The notes below the pieces were generated by a model. That model saw only the letters and a program-made list of their open reading frames with translations. It had not been told where the DNA came from and did not search any database. Made by a program: the position numbers and the translations under genes. A stretch of 64,000 nt of DNA from Curtobacterium sp. VKM Ac-2865 (GTDB lineage: Bacteria; Actinomycetota; Actinomycetes; Actinomycetales; Microbacteriaceae). The stretch covers positions 155,343-219,342 of the forward strand of contig NZ_JADKRZ010000007.1 of assembly GCF_015350905.1 (NCBI RefSeq). The letters are read 5' to 3'. Positions 7,241-18,533 of the stretch are shown one piece after another (positions within the stretch are counted from its first letter, which is position 1; every line of letters begins with the position of its first letter).

Positions 7241-10093
7241 ATGCAGCCCAGTTCCGCTCAGCCCCGTGTCACCGCCGTCCTGGTCGTCGCCAACGGGGCG
7301 GACCACCTCGACCGGACGCTGGACGCCCTCGCCAACCAGACCCGGCACCCGGAGAACCTGGTGGTCGTCGACGTCGGCTCGACGGACGGCTCGACCGCCC
7401 AGCTCGAGTTCGGCGGGTCCGCCCAGCTGACCCGGATCCCCGCAGGACGCTCCTTCGGTGACGCGGTCGCGGTCGCCGAGAAGGCGGTGCCGCGTCCGGA
7501 GGCCGACGAGGCCGTGGAGGAGTGGCTCTGGCTCATCGGACACGACAACGCCCCGACACCGACGGCCCTCGCCGAGATGCTGGCCGCGGTGGAGATCGCC
7601 CCGTCCGTCGCGGTCGCCGGCCCCAAGCTCGTCGACCCGCGTGACCCGTCGCGCATCCGCGACCTCGGCGAGAGCATGACCCGGTTCGGCCGGTCGCTCG
7701 TCCTCGTGCAGGAGGAGCTGGACCAGGGCCAGCACGACCGGAACACCGACGTGATGGCCGTGGCCGCGGGCGGGATGCTCGTGCGCCGCTCGGTCTGGGC
7801 GACGCTCGGCGGGTTCGACCCCGCGCTGCCCGACGTCGACGCGGCCCTCGACTTCTGCGTCCGTGTCCGTCTGGCGGGGTACCGCGTCGCCGTCGTGCCC
7901 GAGGCGCGGGCGACGAGCGCCGGGCCGATCGAGGAGTTCGGCCGCAAGCGCGTGTCCGAGGGTCGCCGCGTGCGGATGCACCGGCAGGCCCAGCTGCACC
8001 GCCGCATGACCTACGCGCCCCTCGGTGTGCTCTGGATCCACTGGTTGACGCTCGTGCCGTTCGCGGTCGGTCGTGCGATCGGCCACCTCGTCGCGAAGCA
8101 CCCGGCCGCGGTGTCGGGGGAGCTCTCCGCCGCGTTCGCCGTGGCCTTCGGCGGCGGGGTCTCCCGGGCCAGGAAGTCCCTGGCGCGCACGAAGAAGCTC
8201 GGGTGGGCGGCCGTCGAACCGCTGCGCGTGAGCTGGCGTCGGGTGCACGAGCGGCGGACGACGTCCCGCGACGTCGAACTCGCCCGGGTCGAGGACGCCC
8301 CGGTCGCCCGGGCGTCGTTCCTCGGCGACGGTGGCATCTGGGTCGTACTCGCCGCGGCCGTGCTCAGCGTCGTCACCCTCTTCCCGCTGCTCGGCTCGCC
8401 CGCGCTGACCGGCGGTGGGCTGCTGCCGCTGTCGACATCGGTGGGGAAGCTCTGGCAGAACGTCGGCTACGGCTGGCACACCCTCGGCACCGGCTTCACG
8501 GGCCCGAGCGACCCCTTCGCCGCCGTCCTCGCCGTGCTCGGGTCGATCGTGGCATGGTCGCCGTCGACCGCCGTCGTGCTCGTCATGCTGCTGGCGTTCC
8601 CGGTGTCCGCCCTCGGCGCCTGGTTCGTCGTGCGCAAGCTGACGACCCGCACCTGGGTGCCGGTCATCGGCGCGGCGCTCTACACGATCGCCCCGGCGCT
8701 CGTCGGCGCCGTCACCACCGGGCACCTCGGCGCCGTCATCGCGCACGTGCTGTTGCCGTGGCTGTTCCTCACGGTGCTCGAGGCGCACCGTTCCTGGGCC
8801 TCGGCCGCCGGTGCCGCGCTGCTCTTCGCCGGGGTCGCGGCCTCGGCACCGTCGCTCCTGCCGGTCCTGATCATCGGGTGGCTGGTGTCGCTCGTCGCCG
8901 GGTGGCGGCACGCGCACCGACGGGTGTTCATCCCCGTCCCCGCCGCGGTGCTCTTCCTGCCGCTGGTGCTGACGCAGATCGCCCGCGGCAACGTCCTCGG
9001 GGTGTTCGCCGACCCGGGTGTGCCCTCGGCGACCCGGGCGCCCTCGGCCCTGCAGCTCGCGATCGGGCAGCCGCTGCCCGACTGGAACGGCTGGCTGCCG
9101 GTCAGCTCGCCGCTGTCCGCCGTCGTCGCCGCCCTGCCGATCGCCCTCGCGGTCCTCGCGCTGCCCATCGGCGTGACCGCGATCGGTGCCGTGCTCGGCC
9201 ACCGCTGGCACGTCGCGGGCGTCGCGCTCGTCACCGCGCTGCTCGGGTTCGCCACCGCCTTCGCGGCCACCCACGTCACGGTCACCGGCGTCGGGGCCAC
9301 GACCACCATCGTGTGGCCGGGCAGCGGCCTGACCGTGTACTGGCTCGCGCTCGTCGTCGCCGTGTCGATCGGCGTCGACACGCTGCCGCGCCGGGCCCCG
9401 GTCGTCGGGGTCGTCGCCGCGGTGTTCGCCGGTGTCGCCGTCGCCCCGGCGTTCGCCGCGTTCTACCTCGGCAACGCCGTCATCCAGCCGACCACTGGCC
9501 GGGTGCTGAGCGCGTACGTCAACGCCGAGGCGCAGGCGAACCCGGACGTCGGCACGCTCGTGGTCGAACCGCAGACGAACGGCTCGCTCGCGGTGTCGCT
9601 CGAACGCGGCCAGGGCTCGACGCTCGACGACCAGTCCACGCTCGACGCCACCGCGCTGTCGCTGTCGTCGTCCGGGGCCCGGCTGGCCACCCTCGCCGGC
9701 AACCTGGCGAGCCGCAGTGGCTACGACCCGCGACCGGCGCTCCAGGAGCTCGGCGTCAGCTTCGTGCTGCTCGACGACGCGCCCGACGACGACCTCGCGC
9801 GACAGGTCCACGACCGCGCCGCCGGGGCCATCGGGCAGAACGCGCTCTTCACGAGCATCGGTGAGACGACGAGCGGTCAGCTGTTCCACTACGAGGGCGA
9901 CGTCGACCGCCCGAGCACCGGGTCCGCCGCGGCGAAGACCACGCACGTGCTCTACCTCGTGGTCCTCGGCGTGGTCTTCGGCGCCGCGGCGCTCCTGGCC
10001 GTGCCGACCGCACCCCGCCGGCGCCGCGCCACCTCGAACGTGCTCGAGGCCGACGAACCCGCCACCACCTTCGACGAGGAGCGCGACGAATGA
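7241..10093 (+). CDS. family 2 glycosyltransferase fused to a large membrane domain
   Basis: The protein has 950 residues. Residues 1-280 are a GT-A glycosyltransferase 2 domain with VVVDVGSTDGST, the acidic LIGHDNAPTP, and GGFDPALPDVDAALDFCVRV. From about residue 370 on come ten or more hydrophobic segments and an extracytoplasmic C-terminal portion. Such fusions occur next to WhiB2 and DUF5719 genes across Actinobacteria and are thought to build cell-envelope glycans; the acceptor is unknown. TAGAGT at 7225-7230 is a likely -10, 10 nt before the ATG. The stop overlaps the next start in ATGA, so the two are translationally coupled. Confidence 0.85.
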   Translation: MQPSSAQPRVTAVLVVANGADHLDRTLDALANQTRHPENLVVVDVGSTDGSTAQLEFGGSAQLTRIPAGRSFGDAVAVAEKAVPRPEADEAVEEWLWLIGHDNAPTPTALAEMLAAVEIAPSVAVAGPKLVDPRDPSRIRDLGESMTRFGRSLVLVQEELDQGQHDRNTDVMAVAAGGMLVRRSVWATLGGFDPALPDVDAALDFCVRVRLAGYRVAVVPEARATSAGPIEEFGRKRVSEGRRVRMHRQAQLHRRMTYAPLGVLWIHWLTLVPFAVGRAIGHLVAKHPAAVSGELSAAFAVAFGGGVSRARKSLARTKKLGWAAVEPLRVSWRRVHERRTTSRDVELARVEDAPVARASFLGDGGIWVVLAAAVLSVVTLFPLLGSPALTGGGLLPLSTSVGKLWQNVGYGWHTLGTGFTGPSDPFAAVLAVLGSIVAWSPSTAVVLVMLLAFPVSALGAWFVVRKLTTRTWVPVIGAALYTIAPALVGAVTTGHLGAVIAHVLLPWLFLTVLEAHRSWASAAGAALLFAGVAASAPSLLPVLIIGWLVSLVAGWRHAHRRVFIPVPAAVLFLPLVLTQIARGNVLGVFADPGVPSATRAPSALQLAIGQPLPDWNGWLPVSSPLSAVVAALPIALAVLALPIGVTAIGAVLGHRWHVAGVALVTALLGFATAFAATHVTVTGVGATTTIVWPGSGLTVYWLALVVAVSIGVDTLPRRAPVVGVVAAVFAGVAVAPAFAAFYLGNAVIQPTTGRVLSAYVNAEAQANPDVGTLVVEPQTNGSLAVSLERGQGSTLDDQSTLDATALSLSSSGARLATLAGNLASRSGYDPRPALQELGVSFVLLDDAPDDDLARQVHDRAAGAIGQNALFTSIGETTSGQLFHYEGDVDRPSTGSAAAKTTHVLYLVVLGVVFGAAALLAVPTAPRRRRATSNVLEADEPATTFDEERDE

Positions 10094-11484
10094 CCACCCC
10101 CGCTCGCCGTTGGATCGTCCGCGGGACCGCCACCGCGATCGCCGTGGTCGTCGCCGTCGGCACCATCGCCGCCGCGCACACCTTCGGCACCGAGGAGGCC
10201 CCCGGCCGTCCCGCCGGTCGCACGGTCACCCCGGTGCCTGCCGACGCCGAACGCGTCTGTGCGGGCAGCGCCCTCCGGCTCTCCGACGACGCCGGCAACG
10301 ACGCCACGACCGCCACCCCGGTCGGGTCGGCCAGCGTCGCGACGGCCACCACGGGCAGCACGGTCGACCGCTCCGACCTGCAGTCGTCGACCACGGGCAG
10401 CAGCAACCCGACGCTGCTCACCGCACCGGCCGAGGACACCACCCCGCAGGTGGCCGGGTCGAGCTACCAGAGCGTCTCCGACGGCGACCTGGTCGGGATC
10501 GGTGCCGCCTCCTGCGACGACCCGTCGCAGTCGACCTGGCTCGTCGGCGGCTCGACCGAGACCGGCCGCACCAGCCTCATCACGCTGTCCAACCCGACCG
10601 ACGTCAACGCCACCGTCGACCTGGCCGTGTTCGACGCCACCGGCAGCGTGAGCGCCCCCGGCACGACCGGCATCGTCGTCGCACCGAACTCGCAGAAGGT
10701 CGTGCCGCTGTCGGGCTTCGTGTCCGACCAGGGCTCCACGGTCGTGCACGTCACCTCCTCCGGCGGCCAGATCGTCGCCCACATGCAGGAGGCCGTCGTC
10801 CGGACGCTCACCCCCGGCGGGTTCGACATCGTCTCCGGCGGTGCCGGCCCCGCACGGGCGCAGGTCATCCCCGGCGTCGTCCTCCGCGACATCCAGCAGG
10901 CCCAGCGCGGCGACGACACCGCCGACGCCGCCCCGGTCGTGCGGCTGTTCGTCCCCGGCACCACGGCGGCCCGCGTCACCCTCGGCATCACGACCGCGAC
11001 GGGCGGTGGCACCACGGTGAACACCACCGCCGAACCGGGCGTGGTCACCGACGTGGCGCTCGACGACTTCGACAACGGCCGCTACTCGATCACGGTCAGC
11101 TCGACGCAGCCCGTCGTCGCCGGCGCGCGGTCGACCACCCCGACGGCGGGCCAGGGCACCGACCTGGGCTGGTTCGCCTCGGCGGAGCCTCTCGGCAAGC
11201 GCACCATCGCCGCGGTCGCCTCGGGTGACGGCGCCCGTCTGAACCTCGTGAACCCGACGACCCAGGACGCCCGCGTGACGATCGCGTCGGGCGACGACCG
11301 GCAGCGCGTCACCGTCGCGGCCGGTGCCACGTCCACGATCCGCGTCCAGACGTCGAAGCAACTCGTCATCACGGGCGCCGACCGGATCGTCGCGGGCGTC
11401 ACCTACGCCGGCGACCAGGGCCTGGCGGGGTTCCCGCTCCGCCCCGCGACCGAGGTCTCCAGCCCGGTCCGCGTCTACCCCTGA
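10090..11484 (+). CDS. DUF5719 family secreted/anchored protein
   Basis: The protein has 464 residues. A short basic N-terminus and one hydrophobic segment (about residues 9-30, GTATAIAVVVAVGTIAAAHT) look like a signal anchor. A long Ser/Thr/Gly/Val-rich exported domain with beta-repeat character follows. Genes of this family regularly follow the membrane glycosyltransferase in Actinobacteria, and the ATGA overlap here implies coupled expression and probably a joint role in envelope assembly. No enzymatic motif is visible. Family assignment comes from context plus sequence character. Confidence 0.75.
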   Translation: MTTPARRWIVRGTATAIAVVVAVGTIAAAHTFGTEEAPGRPAGRTVTPVPADAERVCAGSALRLSDDAGNDATTATPVGSASVATATTGSTVDRSDLQSSTTGSSNPTLLTAPAEDTTPQVAGSSYQSVSDGDLVGIGAASCDDPSQSTWLVGGSTETGRTSLITLSNPTDVNATVDLAVFDATGSVSAPGTTGIVVAPNSQKVVPLSGFVSDQGSTVVHVTSSGGQIVAHMQEAVVRTLTPGGFDIVSGGAGPARAQVIPGVVLRDIQQAQRGDDTADAAPVVRLFVPGTTAARVTLGITTATGGGTTVNTTAEPGVVTDVALDDFDNGRYSITVSSTQPVVAGARSTTPTAGQGTDLGWFASAEPLGKRTIAAVASGDGARLNLVNPTTQDARVTIASGDDRQRVTVAAGATSTIRVQTSKQLVITGADRIVAGVTYAGDQGLAGFPLRPATEVSSPVRVYP

Positions 11485-11549
11485 GGCCGAGCGCGGCGCC
11501 GGCACGAAGCGCAAGCGCGCGGCGGGTCCGCGTCAGCGCGCGCCGCGCC

Positions 11550-11990
11550 TCACCAGTGGCGGTAGCGGTCCGGTGCCAGGTCCCAGGGGTCCTTGTCGAG
11601 CAGCTCGGCGACCGCACGGAACACGGCGGTCTCCACGACGATGCGACGGTCGACGTCGTCCTTCTCGGGGGAGCGGGTGACGCGCTCGACGGGGATCCGG
11701 AACACGGTCACGCGTCGTTCGTCGTGCTCGATCCGCCACCGCGGCAGCGAGTCCGGCAACCCGGGCTCGGTCGGCATGTCGGCCACCTGGAAGACGACGC
11801 CCTGCAGTTCGTCGGGCCAGAGCCCGAGCAGGTAGTGGGCGGTGTCGCCGACGATCCGGTCGAAGGCCTCGGCCCGCGTGATGATCGGCGCGAGCTCCGG
11901 TCCGGTGACGCTGGAGCGGGAGCCGCGGCCGTGGCGGGACCGCCCGCGACCGCGGTCGACCGGGGTGACGAGTCGGGGCTTGCGGCGCAT
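11550..11990 (-). CDS. metallopeptidase-family (zincin-like, PF06262/DUF1025) protein without HExxH
   Basis: This 146-residue protein has a basic N-terminal tail (residues 1-30) and a zincin-like fold region. That region includes FDRIVGDTAHYLLGLWPDELQGVVFQVADMP and a C-terminal helix. Position and pattern match the Rv3259-like family between DUF5719/WhiB2 and DUF3499 genes. The helix that should hold a zinc HExxH instead reads RIVVETAVFRAVAELLDKDP, so peptidase activity is doubtful. The ATG at 11988-11990 has TACGAT with a 6-nt spacer. The gene converges on DUF5719 and is divergent from DUF3499. Confidence 0.78.
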   Translation of the reverse strand: MRRKPRLVTPVDRGRGRSRHGRGSRSSVTGPELAPIITRAEAFDRIVGDTAHYLLGLWPDELQGVVFQVADMPTEPGLPDSLPRWRIEHDERRVTVFRIPVERVTRSPEKDDVDRRIVVETAVFRAVAELLDKDPWDLAPDRYRHW

Positions 11991-11996
11991 CCCCAC

Positions 11997-12002
11997 ATCG
12001 TA
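11997..12002 (-). promoter_or_regulatory. -10 element (TACGAT), leaderless start of the zincin-like gene
   Basis: TACGAT on the minus strand, 6 nt before the ATG at 11990. The divergent DUF3499 gene has TAGGGT at 12035-12040, 10 nt before its ATG. Confidence 0.55.
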
Positions 12003-12050
12003 CGCGCGGGCCCGGACACCGACGGGGCGTTCGGTAGGGTCGTCGTCGAG

Positions 12051-12272
12051 ATGGACGTACGGATCTGCAGCAAGGTCGCCTGTGGCGCGAGCGCCTCGTC
12101 GACCCTGACGTACGACTACGCCGACTCGATGGTCGTCATCGGCCCCCTCTCCACCCGGGTCGAACCGCACGGCTACGACCTGTGCGCCCGCCATGCCGGA
12201 CGCCTGCGCGTGCCACAGGGCTGGCACGTGATCCGCCGCGAGCCGCTCCGCGAGGAACGCGCCGCCGACTGA
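12051..12272 (+). CDS. DUF3499 family small putative metal-binding protein
   Basis: This 73-residue protein begins MDVRICSKVACGASASSTL and has a later YDLCARHAGRL. Together these give CxxxxC and CxxH pairs that could hold a zinc. The length, the YDYADSMVVIGPL segment and the place between a zincin-like gene and sahH match the actinobacterial DUF3499 family (Rv3258c in M. tuberculosis). The function of the family is unknown. TAGGGT at 12035-12040 is the likely -10. Confidence 0.85.
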   Translation: MDVRICSKVACGASASSTLTYDYADSMVVIGPLSTRVEPHGYDLCARHAGRLRVPQGWHVIRREPLREERAAD

Positions 12273-12317
12273 CCCGGCCACCCGCGTCCCGCAGGCCGGC
12301 CCACCCGGGTGGTCCGA

Positions 12318-12339
12318 GCCTCCCGACCGGCCGGGAGGC
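12318..12339. terminator. GGGAGGC-type hairpin after DUF3499
   Basis: GCCTCCCG (12318-12325) and CGGGAGGC (12332-12339) form an 8-bp stem with a 6-nt loop, 46 bp past the DUF3499 stop codon. It belongs to the CGGGAGGC palindrome family seen at four other gene ends here. There is no T-run. Confidence 0.5.
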
Positions 12340-12427
12340 CCGCCCCACCACCGCGACCACGCCTGCCTCCTGAGACGGTCGGTTCCCACCTGCGGACCGT
12401 GTCGGGGGGCCGTGGGAGACTGGCCGC

Positions 12428-13906
<1,479 letters not shown>

Positions 13907-13940
13907 GGCCGCTGCGGGCGGCGGCGCCGCCGCACCACGG

Positions 13941-13982
13941 AACGGACACAGCACCGCGCAAGTGCGCGGTGCTGTGTCCGTT
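13941..13982. repeat. perfect 20-bp-arm hairpin (module B) after ahcY
   Basis: Arms 13941-13960 and 13963-13982 (core GGACACAGCACCGCGC and its complement) are perfectly complementary with a 2-nt centre. It lies between the converging ahcY and RDD genes, so it could terminate transcription from both sides. The same module occurs at 33030-33069. Confidence 0.75.
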
Positions 13983-14030
13983 TCGCGGTGCGCTCCGGCG
14001 CGACGGAGCGGCGCGAGCTGTCGTGGCACC

Positions 14031-14080
14031 ACTGAAACCGGCTCGAACCACGGAGATCCGTGGTTCGAGCCGGTTTCAGT
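14031..14080. repeat. perfect 24-bp-arm palindrome (module A, copy 2)
   Basis: Arms 14031-14054 and 14057-14080 pair without a mismatch around a GA centre. The core GGCTCGAACCACGGA matches the copy at 6421-6464. It is flanked by GGCACC upstream and TTGTGCGGCGCC downstream. Together with 13941-13982 it forms a B-A pair like the one in the 33-kb repeat block. Confidence 0.8.
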
Positions 14081-14149
14081 TGTGCGGCGCCGTTGTGCGC
14101 CGCCGCGGTGCGTCGGCGGCGCCTGCGCTGCGCCGCCGCGCCGCGGCGC

Positions 14150-15019
14150 TCAGCGCGGGAAGCCCGGCGGCCGCGCCCCCGCCGTCACCGTGGCGTCGGC
14201 GAGCGTCCGCGCGCGCGACCCGAACGCCCGCAGGTCCCGCGCACGCCGGAGCGCGACGACTCCCGCGAGGAACTCCACCGCCGGCACCGGCGGCACCGGG
14301 TGCGCGTACTCGGCCACTTCGGCAGCGAGCGCGAGCGCGGTGGCGTCGCGGAGTGCGGGCTGCACGGACGATGCTCCGCGGAAGAACGCACCGAGCCGGT
14401 TCTCCAGGCGTTGCGGCAGCGCCCGGACATCGGCGACGGCAGCCCACCCGACGAGCGACGGCGGCAGGAGCACCACCGGGTCGGCCGACCGCGGCAGCCG
14501 CTCGTGCTGCACGACCGTGCCCGCGAGCAGGTCCCCGAGCCGCCGGGGCCTCGACCCGAAGAGCGCCACGACCATCGCCACCGAGCCGAACGTCGTCCAG
14601 AGTTCGAGCACCCCGACGAGTGAGCGGGTGAACGCGTGCCGGAACGACACCGCGCCGCCGTCGACCCGCACGACCCGGGTGCCGAGGGCGTACCGCCCGA
14701 CGCTCTTGCCCCGCGTCACGGTCTCGACGGCCGCGGGGACCAGCACGAGCACGGTGACGAGCGAGGCGATCCCCAGCGCGGTGACCCACGCGTCGTCGAC
14801 CCCGGCGGGGACGACCCGCAGGAACCCGAGCAGCAGCATGACGTACAGCGCGATCAGGCACGCGGCGTCGAGGAGCCCCGCTGCCAGCCGGAGCGCGATG
14901 CCCGCCGGGACGACGTCGAGCGCGACGGCCTCGCCGACGACGAGCTCGTCGGTGGTCTCGTCGAGGGCGCGGACGAAGCGGTCATCGGCGAGGTCCCGGG
15001 GCGTCCGTCGCTTCGGCAT
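14150..15019 (-). CDS. RDD-family membrane protein
   Basis: This 289-residue protein has an RDD domain. Hydrophobic segments at about residues 45-65 (ALRLAAGLLDAACLIALYVMLL) and 80-105 precede TRGKSVGRYALGTRVVRVDGGAVSFRHAFTR. A C-terminal cytoplasmic extension of about 100 residues follows. RDD proteins are poorly characterised; some act as transporters. Its pairing with a divergent SpoIIM-like gene is common in Actinobacteria. The ATG at 15017-15019 is preceded by CACAAT with a 6-nt gap, a weak leaderless match. Confidence 0.85.
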   Translation of the reverse strand: MPKRRTPRDLADDRFVRALDETTDELVVGEAVALDVVPAGIALRLAAGLLDAACLIALYVMLLLGFLRVVPAGVDDAWVTALGIASLVTVLVLVPAAVETVTRGKSVGRYALGTRVVRVDGGAVSFRHAFTRSLVGVLELWTTFGSVAMVVALFGSRPRRLGDLLAGTVVQHERLPRSADPVVLLPPSLVGWAAVADVRALPQRLENRLGAFFRGASSVQPALRDATALALAAEVAEYAHPVPPVPAVEFLAGVVALRRARDLRAFGSRARTLADATVTAGARPPGFPR

Positions 15020-15086
15020 GGTTCCATTGTGTCGGAACGGACCCGGCACGACCACGTCGGACCGGACGGCACGAGGGGGCAACGGC

Positions 15087-16082
15087 ATGGACCTGGACGC
15101 GTACGCGGCGACCCATCGTGACCAGTGGGACGAGCTCGACCACCTGACCCGCCGCCGAACGACCTCAGGCGAGGACGTCGACCGTCTCCTCACCGGCTAC
15201 CAGTCCGCCGCGACCGACCTCGCCCGCATCCGCGGTGTCGCCCCGCGCTCGGCGACCGGGGACCGGCTCTCGCTGCGGCTGTACCGCGCCCGGCTCCGCT
15301 TCACGGGCGCACCCACCGACCCGCTGACGATGCTCACCGCGTTCTTCGCGCTCCAGCTGCCGGCCGCGCTCTACCGGATCCGCTGGGTGACGATCTGGGT
15401 GACGGTCGCCACGGTCGCCATCGCGGTCGTCAGCGGCGTCTGGATCACCGAGACGCCGGGAGCCGTCGCCACGTTCGGCACCGACGCGGCCCTGCGCCAG
15501 TACGCCACCCAGGACTTCGTCGACTACTACTCCGACCACGGGCTCGGAGCGTTCTCCGCCCAGGTGTGGACGAACAACGCGTTCGTGGCGGCGCGGATGG
15601 TGGCCTTCGGCATCACGGGCCTGTTCGTGCCGGCAGCGGTCGGGCAGAACGCGCTGAACCTCGGCGTGTCCGGGGCGATCATGCACTCCCAGGGGCGGCT
15701 CGGCGACTTCTTCCTCTACATCGCCCCGCACGGGCAGCTCGAGCTCTACTCGGTGTTCCTCGCGGCCGCTGCCGGGCTGATGATCTTCTGGTCCTGGGTC
15801 GCTCCCGGGCAGCGCACGCGAGCGCAGGCCCTCGCCGAGGACGGCCGCGCGCTCATCGCCGTGGCCATCGGCCTGGTGCTGACCCTGTTGCTGTCCGGCA
15901 TCATCGAGGGCACCGTCACCCGCCAGGACTGGCCGTGGCCCGTGAAGATCGGCATCGGCACGATCGCCCTGGCCGCCGTGCTGGTCTACCAGTGGGTGAT
16001 CGGCCGCCGTGCGTACCGGGCCGGGGAGCGCGGCGACGTCGAGGAGTTCGACCGCGGCACCGCGGCCATCGTCGCCGGCTGA
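15087..16082 (+). CDS. SpoIIM-like (stage II sporulation protein M) membrane protein
   Basis: This 331-residue protein has a cytoplasmic N-terminal segment (MDLDAYAATHRDQWDELDHLTRR) and then about six hydrophobic segments. They include the typical NNAFVAARMVAFGITGLFVPAAVGQNALNLGV stretch, written here as two parts of one region, and LYIAPHGQLELYSVFLAAAAG. The SpoIIM/DUF95 family is widespread in non-sporulating Actinobacteria, where its role is unknown; it usually neighbours RDD, DUF58 and MoxR genes as here. The start at 15087 has GAGGGGG about 7 nt upstream. Confidence 0.85.
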   Translation: MDLDAYAATHRDQWDELDHLTRRRTTSGEDVDRLLTGYQSAATDLARIRGVAPRSATGDRLSLRLYRARLRFTGAPTDPLTMLTAFFALQLPAALYRIRWVTIWVTVATVAIAVVSGVWITETPGAVATFGTDAALRQYATQDFVDYYSDHGLGAFSAQVWTNNAFVAARMVAFGITGLFVPAAVGQNALNLGVSGAIMHSQGRLGDFFLYIAPHGQLELYSVFLAAAAGLMIFWSWVAPGQRTRAQALAEDGRALIAVAIGLVLTLLLSGIIEGTVTRQDWPWPVKIGIGTIALAAVLVYQWVIGRRAYRAGERGDVEEFDRGTAAIVAG

Positions 16083-16098
16083 CCCGAGACCAGAGCGC

Positions 16099-16164
16099 GT
16101 CGCGCCCCGGCCCGATCGTCGCGCCCCGTCACGGCGGGGCGCGACGTCCACAACGGGGCGCGAC
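16099..16164. repeat. nested GTCGCGCCCCG hairpin, copy 2
   Basis: Outer arms GTCGCGCCCCG (16099-16109) and CGGGGCGCGAC (16154-16164) enclose a perfect 12-bp inner hairpin (16117-16128 with 16135-16146, loop of 6). It lies in the gap between the converging SpoIIM-like and DUF58 genes. A further partial copy (GCGCGACCCGGACGCGACGTCC) follows to about 16195. It is probably a bidirectional terminator or mobile palindrome; compare 6165-6231. Confidence 0.75.
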
Positions 16165-16206
16165 CCGGAGCGGCGCGACCCGGACGCGACGTCCGTGGCG
16201 GACGGC

Positions 16207-17537
16207 TCAGAGCCTCCCGGCCGCCTTGGCGCGGAGGTACGCGTCGGCCACCAGCGGTGGCACCTGTTCCGGCGCACCGTGCACCACCTCGACCCCCGCA
16301 CGTCGGGCGACGTCCGCGACGCCGTCGGCGTCGAGCAGGGACCGTTCTGCCGCGGCCCGGCGGTAGACGTCGCGACCACCGGACGGGAGGCTCGTCCCGC
16401 CTCCACCACGCCGCACGCCCCCGTCACGCCCCGCCATCGCAGCCACGGCCGGGTCGTCCACGGCCGTCACCACGACCGCGTGCCGCCGCGCGAGCGCGGG
16501 CAGCACCGTGAGCAGGTCCGCCGAGGCCCCGACGGAGTCGAGACTGGTCGCCAGCACCACGAGGGACCGCTGCGTCGTGACGCTGTCCACCAGCGCCGGC
16601 ACCGCGGACCAGTCCGTCGCGGCGAGTCCCGGCTCCGCGAGCGCGAGCGTCTCCCCGAACCGCTGCACGACGTCGACGCGGGTGGCGCCGTGCACGCGTC
16701 CGCGCGGCCGGTCGTCGAGGACCACCAGGTCGACCCGGTCGCCGGCGGCCGCGGCCAGGGCACCGACGAGCAGGGCGGTCTCGATGAAGGTGTCCAGGCG
16801 GGGTTCGTCGCCGACACGCCCGGCTCCGGCACGCCCGGCGTCGACGACGACGATGACGCGCCGGTCCCGCTCGGGTCGCCAGGTGCGCACGACCAGGTCC
16901 TGCCGCCGTGCCGTCGCCCGCCAGTCGATCGAGCGGACGTCGTCGCCGCGCACGTAGTCGCGCAGGGAGTCGAACTCGGTGCCGTGGCCGCGGAGCTGCA
17001 GCGTCGTCTCGCCGTCGAGCTCCCGGAGCCGGGCGAGCCGCGAGGGCAGGTGCCGTCGCGACCGGAACGGCGGCGTCACGACGAGTTCGGCGGGCGCCGG
17101 GACGACCCGCTGCCGTGCGGCGAGCCCGAGCGGCCCGAACGCGCGCACGGCGACCCCGGCGCTCCGACGACGTCCGCGCCGGAAGGGCGTGAAGCGCATC
17201 CTGGCGGTGCGGCGCTCCTCGGCGGGGACGGTCATCCGGATCCGTCGCGGAGCGTGGCCGGCGGAGGGCTCCCACATGTCGCGGACCACGGCGCGCAGGG
17301 GGCGACGGCCGTCGTTCGCCAGGACGAGCGTCGCGTCGGCGACGGTGTCCCGCCGGGCCAACCGGGGCATCCGCCGCTCGACCCGCACGGCCCGCAGGTC
17401 GGCGGCGAGCAGCACGTCCAGCACCGCGGCGAGCACGACGACGCCCGCCCACGCGACACCGCCCCACCCGCTGCCGAGCAGCACGGTGGGGACGATCGCG
17501 ACGGCGAGGAGCGCGACGAACCGGCCGGAGATCGCCA

Positions 17538-17538
<1 letters not shown>
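16207..17538 (-). CDS. DUF58 domain protein
   Basis: The protein has 443 residues: two N-terminal membrane helices (residues 5-40), a beta domain, then the DUF58 core. The core has GTEFDSLRDYVRGDDVRSIDW and RRQDLVVRTWRPERDRRVIVVVDAG, which resemble a von Willebrand A-like fold. It is the last gene of a five-gene operon. The GTG start at 17536-17538 shares one base with the MoxR stop codon (TAGTG). MoxR/DUF58 pairs are thought to act as a chaperone ATPase and its membrane partner, perhaps in envelope stress or complex assembly; the target is unknown. Confidence 0.9.

Positions 17539-18529
<991 letters not shown>

Positions 18530-18533
<4 letters not shown>

Noticed and set aside
5858..9946. 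1362-codon open frame on the minus strand
   Set aside because: It is antisense to galE, the WhiB gene and the glycosyltransferase. Its protein is low-complexity Arg/Gly/Asp-rich, a typical shadow of high-GC coding sequence.
12273..12427. SAH or SAM riboswitch before ahcY
   Set aside because: A weak -10 lies 6 nt before the start and the preceding bases form a terminator-like hairpin, not a riboswitch fold that I can recognise.
15061..15086. Start of the SpoIIM-like gene far upstream (from 13962)
   Set aside because: The long upstream extension covers both palindromes and is antisense to the RDD gene. ATG 15087 has a good ribosome site and the expected N-terminus.
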